A stretch of DNA of 64,000 bases from Coniochaeta sp. PMI_546 (Eukaryota; Ascomycota; Sordariomycetes; Coniochaetales; Coniochaetaceae): assembly GCA_021432605.1 (NCBI GenBank), contig MU271151.1:992001-1056000 (forward strand), read 5' to 3'. Every line of letters starts with the position of its first letter. Within the stretch, counting starts at the first letter, position 1. Under the pieces are notes generated by a model. The model saw only the letters and a program-made list of their open reading frames with translations, made no database searches and had not been told where the DNA came from. Made by a program: the position numbers and the translations under genes. Positions 11,840 to 23,433 of the stretch are shown here, in pieces.

Positions 11840-13579
11840 TCACCACTCAATCACTTTCTCTATTCCTGGATGACCCTGCATCCAGTCTGCGACGGTGATG
11901 AAGCGCAACCTCGCAGTTTTCTCCCCCTGCAGCTGGACCTTCACTTCACGCACACGTCTGTCCGCCTCCGGTATATCATCTCTGGCCTGCTCTTCGATGG
12001 CTAGAGTCTGATACGCAATCATTCCTGCCAACTTGCTGTCCCATATCCCTTCGCGCCGAGACCCGGCTAAGAGCAGCTGCAACGCTCGTCTTCGAAGCTG
12101 TGAGTTGCGACAGCGTGCAGCAATCATGTGCAATGGCATGACGTAGCCTAAGCCTGATGAACATGACGGTGGTCCGGGCTGTGCCTCTTTCTGTCGGCTC
12201 TGGTTCCCGACGAGGATCTCGCAACATCCCAGCATCTCTTCAAGATGGGTCTCCAGCTCGTCAAAGGCAGACTCCCGTTTCTCGGGTCGGAAGACGTCTA
12301 TCCTCAGACGCACGGATAGGAGAAGGTGGTAGAGACGAAGGACTACTATGCCGTCCCTGTCAGCTTGTTGGTCCCAGTCCGCAGCACCCGGCGACGAGTT
12401 TAGTGATGATGACAATGTGTCCAAGGCATTCCAGCTACTGTCCAGCGCACGACAGAGTTCCTTGTGCCGTGCCACAACTGCGGCGAGGCCCTCTGTGTCC
12501 ATCGGACCTGGCAGATTAAGCTCCGTTTCTTGGAGGAAGGCGTGTGTATTGTGGAACAGTCTTTCGACATAATTGTGAGCCTCGGGTACGGACAAGAAGA
12601 CCGTAGCCGGCTTCACGTCGGACACCAGAATGTCTTTGACGCCACTCTTCAGTTCTTGGAGGAAAACATCGTTGCTCATAACTCGAAGCTGCCCATACAT
12701 GGAAGTGAGGGCTGTCCGAAGTTGTGAAATCGGCACGGGGAAGATGGGACTCGTATTATGAGCTGAGCGATTGCGGTCTGCTTCCTGCGACTGATCAAAA
12801 TTCCGCAGCACTCTCATTGCAGATTGTATGTGTTGGATGGCTTCGGCCATGTGGCTGCGGACGCTGGCAAGGTAGATGAACAGGACCGAGGCAGTCAGCA
12901 CGCAGGAGGTTACCTCAGGAGACTTAAAGCTGGAAGTGGATTGACTTGAAAGGGCTGCGAGTTGTTTGATAGATTGGTTGCATTGCTGCAGTGCAAACTC
13001 CATCTCATAATCACCAGCATTGGTCCTCATCGCTCGGGTTTGAAACTCGAGTCGCGGTGGAGTGGTAGTTTCAGGGGGCCTGGCTTCGAAAGATTCATAG
13101 GCGGATCCCAGGGCAATAACAAGGTGGCGGACAGGCTCGTAATGTATGGCAGCCTGCATGACCTCGCGGCTCCAGAAGGGGGCGTTGAAGTATCCGGCAA
13201 GTGGCTTCGATGCATGGGTCTGGAAATAATAGAAACTCCTCCTCTCGGCTGCCGAGGCAAACAGTCCGGAGTGTGATGTAAGGGTGCTTGGACTTGCGCT
13301 AGCTGTGCGAGAAGCTGCCACCCTCAATGCATGTTTCCCAGGAGGGCGGTAGCCGTCGCATTCGCGGCCGGTGCTCACGCAGCGATGGCAGCGCGGCTTT
13401 GCTTCATCACACTTCACCTTGCGTATTCTTGTTATGGAGAGTCATCAGCGTTATGCATGACTAGGTAGTACTAACTGCTAAAATATCAAAGGAGAGTAAT
13501 GGGATATCGCTTACTTGCACGTTATACAGCCAGTTCTCACCTTGCTGTAGAAGGCACGCTTAGGTCGATTGAGCTCCAT
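11840..13579 (-). CDS. Zn2Cys6 fungal transcription factor (second)
   Basis: Likely nuclear regulator, 550 codons in two exons (13579-13515 and 13427-11840). The zinc cluster cysteines are residues 18, 21, 28, 35, 38 and 45 (spacing 2-6-6-2-6: GCITCKIRKVKCDE, then PRCHRCVSTGRECDGY). The single 87-base intron cuts the cluster directly after the second cysteine and its lysine, the same place as an intron in the other Zn2Cys6 gene of this window. The rest looks like the DUF3468-type regulator C-terminus (FYYFQTHASKPLAGYF; ALQQCNQSIKQL), as in many metabolite-cluster or stress regulators. Starting only from the second exon, as a simple reading would suggest, loses the first two zinc ligands. It is divergent from the carboxypeptidase gene. 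Confidence 0.91.
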
Positions 13580-14358
13580 ACCTTGGATACTGGCAAGTGG
13601 TACATTAACTGGTTTCCGAAGTCTCGGCAACTGAACCAGCTAGTGCTGTCGGTTGTGTTAGCCGTGATGTCGTTTGGTTGTTAGTCCTGCCCGACACACC
13701 GGAAACGTTCGTAGTTGCGGGGACAATGGAAGTCGTTGTCAACTCCAGAGGTAGTACTTTGACGTCTTTCCGTTTGGTCAAGGCGATCCTTCGGACTCAC
13801 TCATGTGATATATGCGAATCCACGAATCAGAGTGCTCCTTGGCGTTTGTGGCGCAGACGGTAGATCCCGCCGGGGTGCTTTCGAAGGTAGCCTAAAATAG
13901 GGGCATACAAAAGTAGGTAGTGTAAGTGTGGAGCAAGCCAGTGAAAGCTGCACCGTATTGCACTTGTTGCCTACCTTAATTACCTGGTAGGTAAGGTTAC
14001 CTTACCCTACAGAGTATTACAGGAAACATCAGCACTCATCCGCCTCATGCGTGCAATATAAACGCCGAAATTGCTGTCAAGGAATGCTTCTCTTCCAGAC
14101 CGAGGTCCGCGAAGGAATATCCGACATTTGCTTCGCCATGCCAGCCACAACGCGTCGCCCGCTGCATCATATGGCTGCGAGCGATGACTGGCAGTGTTCT
14201 CCGTCCCTATGACGCGAGGCAAAATATGTGAAGTCCTTGCATTCTACCCAGAGCGCGACGGCATGGCTGTACTTCTATAAGAAAGCACGCTGTGACCAGG
14301 TCACTGGACTGCTTTGTCGCGGTGGTTGCTACTCATGCTCTCATATGCGCCGAACATC
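13580..14358. promoter_or_regulatory. Divergent promoter region, regulator and carboxypeptidase
   Basis: About 780 bases between the minus-strand Zn2Cys6 gene and the plus-strand peptidase gene. It contains several GGTAGGTA/TACCTTA-type motifs and the perfect inverted repeat at 13990-14006. No coding signal. Confidence 0.45.
13990..14006. repeat. Short perfect inverted repeat (GGTAAGG/CCTTACC)
   Basis: Seven-base arms GGTAAGG and CCTTACC separated by TTA, within a divergent promoter region. It could be a regulator-binding palindrome or a remnant of a small dispersed repeat; similar TACCTTA motifs recur near 40120. Confidence 0.6.
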
Positions 14359-16450
14359 ATGGTCTTGTCACTGAAAGCCCTCCTATTGGTCAACCTTCTG
14401 GTCACATCAGAATGTGCATCGCTTCCGCGCACTGTCAATTCGTTCTTGGACCCAGGAGTTACACTCTCCTTCAAAGAGACGAAACTATGCGAGACCACGC
14501 CGGGCGTCAAATCATATAGCGGCTACGTGAACCTCCCAGCAAATCTGGCCGAGGGTCGGCTCTACGACATACACACCTTCTTCTGGTTCTTCGAAGCCCG
14601 GAAAGATCCCGCAAATGCACCGCTGTCACTGTGGTTGCAAGGTGGCCCGGGGTCCCCGTCTACTCCAGCTGCACTTGGCGAGACTGGGCCCTGCTTTGTG
14701 ACGCCGGATTCGAAGGGAACCGTACTCAACCCGTGGTCGTGGAATAACGAAGTCAACATGCTCTATATGGACCAGCCAGTCCAGACCGGCTTCTCGTACG
14801 ACAAGCTCATTAACGGTACTGTTGACGAGACCCTCCGACCGTACATCGTCACGCCGCTCTCGCCAGCATCACCGGCCCCGGGGCTAAACTCAACTACCCT
14901 CCTAGGCGTCTTTCCTTCTCAGAACGCCCTGTCAACTGCGAACACAACCTCGACCGCTGCCCTCGCTGCTTGGCAGTTCATGCAGATATGGATGAAAGAG
15001 TAAGCTCCCCAACTCCGTATCCAGTCTGCTGAGCCTTGCTACGATGCAATGACGACTCTGACATGAGTATCAAGATTTCCGGTTTACAAGCCTAAAGATA
15101 ATAGATTCAGTATCTGGGCTGAGTCGTATGGTGGACACTACGGTCCAACCTTCGCGGACTACTTTAGGGCCGAGAGCCAGAAAATACAAGACCGTGGCTC
15201 CAAACGCGCGGCCATCCCACTGGCACTCGACACCGTGGGAATCGTCAATGGCTGCATCGACATCCTGACACAAATGCCGCTTTACCCTAAAATGGCGTAC
15301 AATAACACCTACGGCGTGCAAGTGATCAACGAAACCGAGTATCACGTGGCCTTCGATAGCTTTCCGACCTGTCGCAAAATGGTCGAGGAATGCCGTTCCC
15401 TCGCAGACGCCAAGGACCCTTCGGCGACGGGCACCATTGCAGAGGTCAACAAGGCCTGCAGCGATGCCTACTCTTGGTGCTTTCAGAATGTTGGAGCTCC
15501 GATGGAGGCAAGACATGTGAGTGGAACTGTCCCTTGGCCGTCGATGAAATGCCAGAAAGTGCCGTGACTGACGTGGGGACTCGAGAGTAGAGAAACCAGT
15601 TTGATATCACAGCCATGGTTCCCGGAGACTTCCCACCCAAGTACGCCGCCGGATTTCTCAACTCGAGAGAGGTTCAGCTCGAACTGGGTGTGCCCCTCAA
15701 CTTCTCCGGGCTCTCAGTCGCAGCGGCCACGGCGTTTGTCAAGACCGGCGACTTTGTGAGGGGCAAAAACCTCGCCATCCTAGGCAATCTGCTAGATAGC
15801 GGAGTGAAGGTAGCCCTCGTGTACGGAGATCGCGATTACCAATGCAACTGTGAGCCCATGACATCCGTGCAGAAATGGTGGCTATCCATCCTAACGTCGA
15901 CTTTCACAGGGTACGGCGGTGAGCAGATCAGCCTGGCGATCGAGTCCAAAATTAGCCATGACTTCCACAAGGCGGGCTACGCAGAGATACACACGAACAA
16001 GACGTACGTTGGCGGCTATGTCCGTCAGTATGGCAACCTGTCATTCTCACGAGTCCTCGATGCTGGACATGAAAGTTGGTTTTCTGCCCACCCATCACTG
16101 CTCCGACGGTACCTAGCTGACCTGGACCCTACTTATTAGCACCATGGTACCAGCCAGAGACAGCATACCAAATATTTAGGCGAGTTATGTTCAATACCGA
16201 CGTCGCGACAGGTGAGACCAGGACCTCGAACACGAAAGGTTGCGCTACCTACTCAAGTACTGGGTTGCAAAGCGTGGCGAACATCACGAACAAGCTTCCT
16301 AATCACCCGCAGTCCGAGTGTTATACTTGGGATCAATTTGAAACCTGTACCGACTCCCAAATTGCCATGTTACGGGATGGCACGGCCATTACCAGGGATT
16401 ATGTCATGATCGGGTACGAAACGGCGAATGGCACGGTGTACTATCATTGA
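14359..16450 (+). CDS. Secreted serine carboxypeptidase (S10 family)
   Basis: Secretory-pathway peptidase removing C-terminal residues from peptides. Five exons (14359-14999, 15075-15516, 15600-15849, 15910-16074, 16140-16450) give 602 codons. A signal peptide starts at the ATG at 14359 (MVLSLKALLLVNLLVTSECA); an in-frame ATG at 14335 is possible but less hydrophobic. The catalytic triad is complete: Ser231 in WAESYGGHYGP, Asp440 in YGDRDYQCNW and His498 in DAGHE. The oxyanion-region motif WLQGGPGSPS is also there. The Ser motif has Ala where most family members have Gly (AESYGG). Many N-glycosylation sequons fit a secreted enzyme. The C-terminal part (FRRVMFNTDVATGE to the stop) is the extended tail common in fungal S10 enzymes of this subgroup. 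The neighbouring regulator is divergent. Confidence 0.94.
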
Positions 16451-16888
16451 TGCCGGGCTGTCGCTGCAGGAAAATCCTGAGATATAAGATCGCCGTTGCG
16501 TGGAGATACTCGTGCTGCAGCAAGTTGTTGGCAATAGATAGCTTTAGTTACGTGTTTACAATAGACTGACAGATTCTGAACTTTGGACCCAACAAACCGG
16601 ATCATCCATTAAAGAATGAGAATACTAGAGTGATATTAATACATCCTGCAATACAACTCTCGCACGATCCAACTCGTATACTTGTTCATAACCTGGGTGG
16701 CGTGACGCGCCGCAATCTTAAACTTGGGTATCAGATAAAACGAAACGAACAGTGCATGCGTGAGCACACGTGTGAAGGCGCCTTCGAGCTCGTCCTTATT
16801 ATGGGCGGTTCATTGGGACATTTTGAGACGCAGAGGGTCTCTCCAGACATGTCAACATCAGTCATTGCGTTGTCGCACCAAACGTGTC
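16451..16888. other. Convergent intergenic region
   Basis: About 440 bases between convergent genes; should hold both 3' ends. Nothing else seen. Confidence 0.35.
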
Positions 16889-17439
16889 TTAGACCCTTGC
16901 GGTGGTGGTAGTCGCTCCCCGGTAGCCGAGGTGCCAGTCGTAGATGACGTTGAAGAACAGTGCGAAGCTGGCATCAGGTCAGCACAAGCCACCAAACGGG
17001 GGCATTGGACTGCAGAGAGTGCCACTTACAAAGCAATGAAGCTAAAGGCCTCCACGGTATTAAGAAGGGCACTATTGGAGTGGGTGAAGTCGGATGCGGT
17101 GAAGGCCACGGCCACCAGCCACAGGTAGGAGAATATCAGGTTGAAGAGCAGAATGTACCCCGGATAGGCGTGCAGGAAGAACGCGGCGAGGAAGAATACC
17201 ACAGTCAAGACAGCCTTGGTTCAGTGAGTCAGCAAGAGCAGGTCTCAGTGTCGTGGATGGGAACTGTGCGAGTCACTTACGATGACTTCCTCATAGATTA
17301 CGTGATCTCCTTGGTTGTTGTTGAGGGAGATGAAGTAGGAGAGAATTCCCATCACAATGACAGCCGAGATCCAAACGAGTATGTTGGAAGCCAGCATAAG
17401 GGGCGGGAGCCCGACGCGATCGTGTCTTGTCATGGCCAT
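16889..17439 (-). CDS. Small four-helix membrane protein, MARVEL-like
   Basis: Integral membrane protein of 140 codons in three exons (17439-17281, 17214-17030, 16967-16889; introns 66 and 62 bases). Four hydrophobic segments are visible: LMLASNILVWISAVIVMGIL, AVLTVVFFLAAFFLHAYP, ILLFNLIFSYLWLVAVAF and the segment ending FFALFFNVIYDW. The order and spacing resemble fungal MARVEL-domain proteins, but no diagnostic residue set was checked, so the family name is tentative. The short tail GYRGATTTARV ends at TAA. No catalytic motif. It is convergent with the peptidase gene and has no obvious link to the oxidative enzymes. Confidence 0.82.
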
Positions 17440-20400
17440 TGTGTGCTGATTTGTGAGGGTGCTTGATCGAGGCGTGAAGGAGGTGATAGGAGGAAGAGAG
17501 TGAAGTTGATTTGGAGCTGCGAAGTTGGACTGCTGAATGATACGGAACCTGTATTGTAGGAGGGGAGACGAAGATCGGAATATTTGTATGCTCCTGTTCG
17601 TCGGGTTTTATACACCAAAGTACGTATACTGACAGGACGGAATGAAAAAGCTTGGCAATAGCTTATCGGTGTTGTGGTAGGACAAAAACCACAAGAGACG
17701 TCAACGATGAGCTTCACAAGGATATGCGTACAGGGATGCATGGAGGGAAAACAGGGTTTGGCGCCGTTGAGGCGTGCTCAATTGGTTCGTGAATGTTCCA
17801 GTCACTCTGGCGGCCGGACAATGTCACTGAGCAAGCTGTCGCAGATTGAGCCGCTGACGGTATGGCCCTTGCTTCCCGTGCGCCACTGCTAGTTTTGGTA
17901 GGTCAGTTTAGCCCACGGGATGCGACACTGGCGAATAGGGCTGAAGCACCAAGTGCCGTAATCGACGTCATTGCGCATCCAGTCTTCATGCCAGCCACAA
18001 CTCTTCAAAACTTACGTATGGTCAGGGGCTGGTCATGAGGACACCGATGCCTGATCATGTGCCCGAAACAACGATGAGTTGGACATTGCTTGAGCGTCTA
18101 CTATGGTATACTGACGTATGTGTATATGTAGTGTATATACTGCACCAGTTTGCACCTCGCTGTTTCAGAGTATCGATCAGATCACCATGCAGTACACTAC
18201 GCGTGAGAAGGTGCAGCAGACAGAATGTCGGCGAATGTCGTCGGCTTGGATTCGCCAAACAAACGTTCAATCGGGTGAACAATCTCCAAGTATGTGTAAT
18301 GGCATTCGACAGCACCGTGTATTCTACGATTTTTTGAAAGTGGTGAGAGTATGGAGGTACACAGTACGCAGTAATTAGATACCCTGTAGTGTAATCCAGG
18401 GAGGGAAGCGACCCCCGAAAGCCGGGCCGAGTTTGCGCGTTTTCAAGAACTTGTGAAGGCACCCTACAGTGGGCCGCCCGGCCCTTTCCTTTGTTACCCG
18501 CCCGGCTTTCTCGCTTATCTCGGCTTATCGAGCGGCACAAACGTCAACTCAGGCATCATAAAGGTTCCACCACAACGTCAAATGAAGGAGTGGTCAACGT
18601 TACAAACACATCGTGAACAGCTTAAATTTCGTATTGGTCATTGAAGATCGGTCTGACGCCGTATCTGTATATCTGGACGGACGTCGTGCTTAGTCCAGAT
18701 AGAGCAACGACCATCTCCCGGTCAGGGTGAAGCCTGTCTAACTCATTCACGCTGCCAGTGCGAGACGCTACAATAGGCCAACTACCGCAGTGTCCTGGCC
18801 CATGCAACAGCTCGGATAGTGCATCTTACTGGCATCGAGACGTCAATCAGTCTTCAGTTCGCTCATAGTCTACCACGGCGGTGCTGTGAAGCCACGGGTT
18901 CAGGCAACGACCATTGAGCATTTCTTGCAGGCAAGCTCATGAATAGGTCGTAGCCCGCCGAATGCAAATCTTCCAAGGGCAAGAAAACGGCTGTTACTTG
19001 TGATATGAGAAGGATCTTTCACAGATGACGAGGTAACCGGTAGACGGAGTACGCCAGCTCGCTGTCTGCAAGGTTGCTATAATGAGGCTATGTCATGGCA
19101 TCGTTATTCGGGCAATGCTTGCTTTGTTTTATTGATCAAACTACGATCGGAGTTGTTTACCGTGGAAGGACACATATTGTCCGAGTACTTACGACAAACT
19201 GACAAATCTTAATCACCCCTGGTTATTGTCACTATTTTGAATCCTTTGTACGGATTACGTACAATCGGTCACCGTTATTGAAGCAAGGAGAATCATAGTG
19301 TATCGTGGAAAACCCCCAAGAGGGAGTTCCAGATCACAACCACTGTCATTTGAACCTGTAATTACGCTACATCCGCCCATATATATAGGCATATAGCTAC
19401 AACTGAAGTATTACCATCGCTTCGCGTCTCCTTCCAACACATGTAAGAATACCGGTCAGGGAAAAGGTATGTTAACAACAAACTCGCGTCAGCCATTGTC
19501 CTAGATTCTACGTATAGGGGAGACATCTGCCAGTTTTACCCAAGTCCACGCTCAACCGCACTCGGCAGCCTTCATCAAACCCTTCCCTTAAGGGAAGTTG
19601 GCCCACCAAAGGGAGCTGGACTTTCTGTAGGTGTAGCGCTACGGTCTTCCCATGAGCCTACCATCCAGGCTCAGTGTCCCTCCTGCCGATATCGCCGGAT
19701 GGATCAGATGCTCTGCGGCTAATAAGTGAACAGTCACGACTGTGTTTTCTGCACTTTGATCGAAAATTGCAAGGACCAGGTAAAGCCAATACTAACAACT
19801 CGGTCTTCGGCGTGGAATATGGCGGCGCCCAAACTCCGAGTCGGGCCATCTGTGACGGATGAGATCCGCCAAGCACCTCCTCTATCATTGGCCTTGGACC
19901 AGTACTTTTCACACTCGTTGTTCTTATCAGGAGTACGCCGTAGTAGTGTGCATCAATAATCGCTCTGATCTTGACTGTTCGATCGACTGTGGTCTACAAC
20001 AGAGATACTAAACATTTGTTTCTGGCAGCCATGTGGACTAATGTCCGTAGGTTTATCGTGCGTATTCGGATGTTCTACCTTGAAACCTGGTTTGACCACT
20101 GATAGAAAAGCATAAGAAACCCTTCGGCATATTTCTTCGAGATTGTCATCACGTAAGGCCCATAGGAACGATTGTCGTGGCTTGGTAGAAATGGTCATAA
20201 CTGCTTGACAATGAATTCTATGAGGGTAGCGTAGCACCCAACGATCATCGGAAATCCTGCGCCCAATAGCTCCTTCAGCGTCAACGCGGCACAGCAATGA
20301 CCGATACCACATGCAAGGGTGGCTGCCACATATGCCCCCCTGCCTCTCGGATCTCGCCCTATCAAAATCACAGGCAGGAATCCCTGTCTCAAGTTTATGC

Positions 20401-20641
20401 TGCCTTCAGTTTGTGACAGTGGGACGATTCCTTTTCGCGGGCATATTCTCAACAGTTCAGTCCCCATTGGACAACCAAGGCTGCTGCATTGCGGTGGAAA
20501 ACGTCAGCATGCCCCTACTTATTCGACATGGCGGCCTTCTATCCTATCGGTGTGGATTTCCTCAAGACATTTTGCATCATCAGTCCCAATCGTCCTCTAC
20601 GATATAACTAACTTTTCCTCTCTAATATCGCCCCTGGGAAG
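17440..20641. other. Long gene-poor region (3.2 kb)
   Basis: The largest gap in the window. Open frames of up to 161 codons exist (18055-18540 minus; 19953-20312 minus; 20195-20467 minus) but none shows a recognised domain, good splice structure or signal peptide. There are AT-rich tracts, for example ATATATATAGGCATATAG near 19379. I see no terminal repeats or transposase-like frames. The right-hand part must contain the MFS promoter. Confidence 0.5.
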
Positions 20642-22693
20642 ATGAGCACAATGCCGGAGCCTAAAGATGCCTCAGGCAATGAGCCCAGCGGTTCGCCGTC
20701 GCCAGCAATAATTCACGGACTTGACCCCGACTCTCCGTCAGATGTGCATGCGGTGGAACTACTAATGTTGAGAAGAGAACCGGTACCGACGTGGAGACTC
20801 GTAACAATTCTTGCTTGGTACATAATTAAAGCCACCTTTTACTTTAGAATCATCTCGCCGAGGGCAATGCTTCATTTAATCCATTATCAGTGTTCAAGCT
20901 ATTGAAGGGGTGTCAGTTATACTAATAGACTTCGCTTCGCGTTTTTGCAGCATTGGCGCGGGTCTATTCCTGTCGCTCATGGACACGACCATCGTCGCGA
21001 CCATGCTCTATAACATCTCGGAAGAGTTTGGCGGTTTCAGAATGTCGCCCTGGATTGTCCTATCCTACACCCTGTCCTATGTTGGTGAGTGAGGATCCCT
21101 AGCCCGGTACCCCTCAACAAGAATATGTGATTAATGCCAAGTTCTCCTAAGGCTTCTCAGTACTTTGCGCGAGACTGTCTGACGCCCTGGGTCGGAAGGC
21201 TGTCTTGATCTCATCTTTTGCCATATTCCTAGGCGCGTCTATGGCCTGCGCAGCATCCAAGAACATGGATCAACTAATCGGATTTCGTGCTGCTCAGGGC
21301 GCAGGTGGAGCCGGCCTATATGCCCTCACGATGATCATCTATCCAGAGATATGCACCCCGAGCACGGTCCCTGTTATATCCGCAGTCGTGGGAATTGTGG
21401 TCGCCCTTGCTGGCGTTAGCGGTCCCGTCCTCGGCGGTGTGCTGACGACTTATGCTGACTGGCGGTACGGCTTCTGGATTAAGTGAGCTATTCTATTCCA
21501 TTCCACAAAGCTGACTGGCACGAGAGCTGACTGTAGTTCCTCGGCAGTGGACCTTGTGCCATTGTTCCTGCAATTATTTTGATATTTGCTTGGCCTAAGA
21601 ATATGGTAACATTCGCCAAGGTGCCGTTCAGGAGCCTTGATTATGTTGGCACTATTCTCATCTTAGGTTGCACAGTGCTTCTGGTGTTTATCCTTAACCA
21701 AACTGCGATCAGGGAGTTCCCATGGAAGAGCGGACCTACCATTTCACTGCTCACCATCTCCGGCATATGCTGGATTGTCATGCTTCTCTGGCAACGGGAG
21801 ATATCTCGGAACCGCAAATACCGACACATCCGACCTCAGTTCCCCTGGCAAGTGCTAACTGATAGAGTTATGATGTGCACCCTCGGTACATCGGTCTTGA
21901 CCGGGTTCATTATGTTTCTTGCCATCGTTCATATTCCCATGAGAGCCCAAATTGTGAACCTGTACGACGCCGTGAAATCGGGTCTGCTCCTCCTTCCGCT
22001 AATGGGAAGCATGGCTATCGGATCCATGCTTGGCGGTGGCCTCTCGGCCAAGAAAAACAATACGTTCTGGACGCTTAATGGCGCAAGTGTGTTGATGCTT
22101 GTTGGAAGCGGGTTTCTGTCGACTCTTGGTGAAACACTGAGGCCAGAGTCAAAGCAGTGGGGATTTGAGGTCATTCTTGGTCTTGGACTTGGATTTAACA
22201 TGGCTACCGCAACTTTCATCACCTCTTTGCAAGTGCCCTTCGAGTATCACGGTATAAATGCCTTCCCTATCTCGTTGGTTGCGTCCGTCTTGGTTACGAT
22301 GCTAACATACTAATTGTAGCCGTCAGTCAAGGCATCCTCGCCCAATTGCGTGTGTTCGGAGGAAGTATGGGTGTTGCTGCGGGATTCATAGTCCTAAACC
22401 AGGAGATACAGGACAGCCTCAGTGGAGTACTCAGCTTCCAGCAACTCGAGGATTTCTACAGATCCCCGATCGCCATTTACTCCTTCACTACCTTTCAGCA
22501 GTTGCGAGTGAGACAGGTCTACATCAGCGCTTTCAACACTAACATGCGAGTATGCATTGGACTATCCGGGCTAGGCCTTATAGCTTCGCTATGCACGTTT
22601 CAACGCAGCCCGCCATCGGTGAAGAAGCGCCTGGAGGACCTCGAGAGGGCTTATGCTCTGACGGCAGATCGAGATGCGGCTGAGACATCCTGA
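20642..22693 (+). CDS. MFS drug/metabolite exporter (14-helix type)
   Basis: Plasma-membrane proton antiporter of the DHA2/TRI12-like drug efflux group, 572 codons in five exons (20642-20817, 20951-21084, 21152-21482, 21548-22251, 22320-22693). Residues 1-50 are a cytosolic tail; about 14 hydrophobic helices follow. Motif A is seen as ARLSDALGRKAV between helices 2 and 3, and motif C-like glycine/proline-rich sequence in VVALAGVSGPVLGGVL. The first helix contains LMDTTIVATML, typical of drug:H+ antiporter-2 proteins. The final exon holds the C-terminal helix and a charged tail. It lies upstream of and co-oriented with a secreted GMC oxidoreductase. In metabolite loci such proteins export the product or protect the cell; in catabolic loci they may move aromatic acids. 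Confidence 0.93.
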
Positions 22694-23433
22694 ACTTGGC
22701 TGGAGAGATAGTCTGCATGGTATCACCTGGCACCGCTCACTCGGGACCGCTATTTTACAGCAGAGCAAGAGAAAGGCCTGTCGACCACTATAATGGAGCA
22801 AAACTCTGGCGTTGGTTGCAGGTGCCACGAACGCCAGTGTTTAAGACGGTGGGAGGGACGCATGGGATAATGCGTGGTGGGTTTCAAGATCGAGGTTCGT
22901 CCACTGTGGCTGGATGGGTAGTGGGTATATGCCCAGACAGTTGAATGACAAGGCCAAATCAATGGAATAATACGTAATAACAATAATAGACACGTAAGTT
23001 TCCTTGGATTCAGTGGTGATTTCCGTCATGGTTCTCCGCAACAGCGAGCTTTTCCACTCCAGCAAAAACTCCGGCTAAAACGTGCCAGGCAGTTCCCTCA
23101 TAGGCGTGGATTTTACCCTTTGTAGGTCACTAGGTATCTTGGAAGCAAGATGGATCCTACCTAATACCTTGGGAATGCCGAGGAAGACGAACTGTAACGA
23201 TGAGCTGTGTCCTCTTATTTCTGATCCATGGGTTTATCCGTCGCATATCGGCACTCGCTTAAATACGCCCATGGAGCGAGAATTAGACCTACTTTTCATT
23301 GAGTGGAGTTGGTGGTACTGGTCTTGAAATTGACGGTGCGTCAGCTGTGACTGCTCGTAAGATTTTGACAGCATATAACTGCTGTGGCATTCCCTCGCTA
23401 TAAGGAATGACCGGTCATAACCCACACTATACG
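22694..23433. other. Intergenic region before GMC gene
   Basis: About 740 bases between co-oriented genes. Around 23100-23180 are several TAGGT/ACCTA motifs resembling the palindromes noted elsewhere. No coding signal. Confidence 0.35.

Noticed and set aside
18055-18540. 161-codon minus-strand open frame in the gene-poor region
   Set aside because: No recognisable motif, poor start, and composition typical of chance translation.
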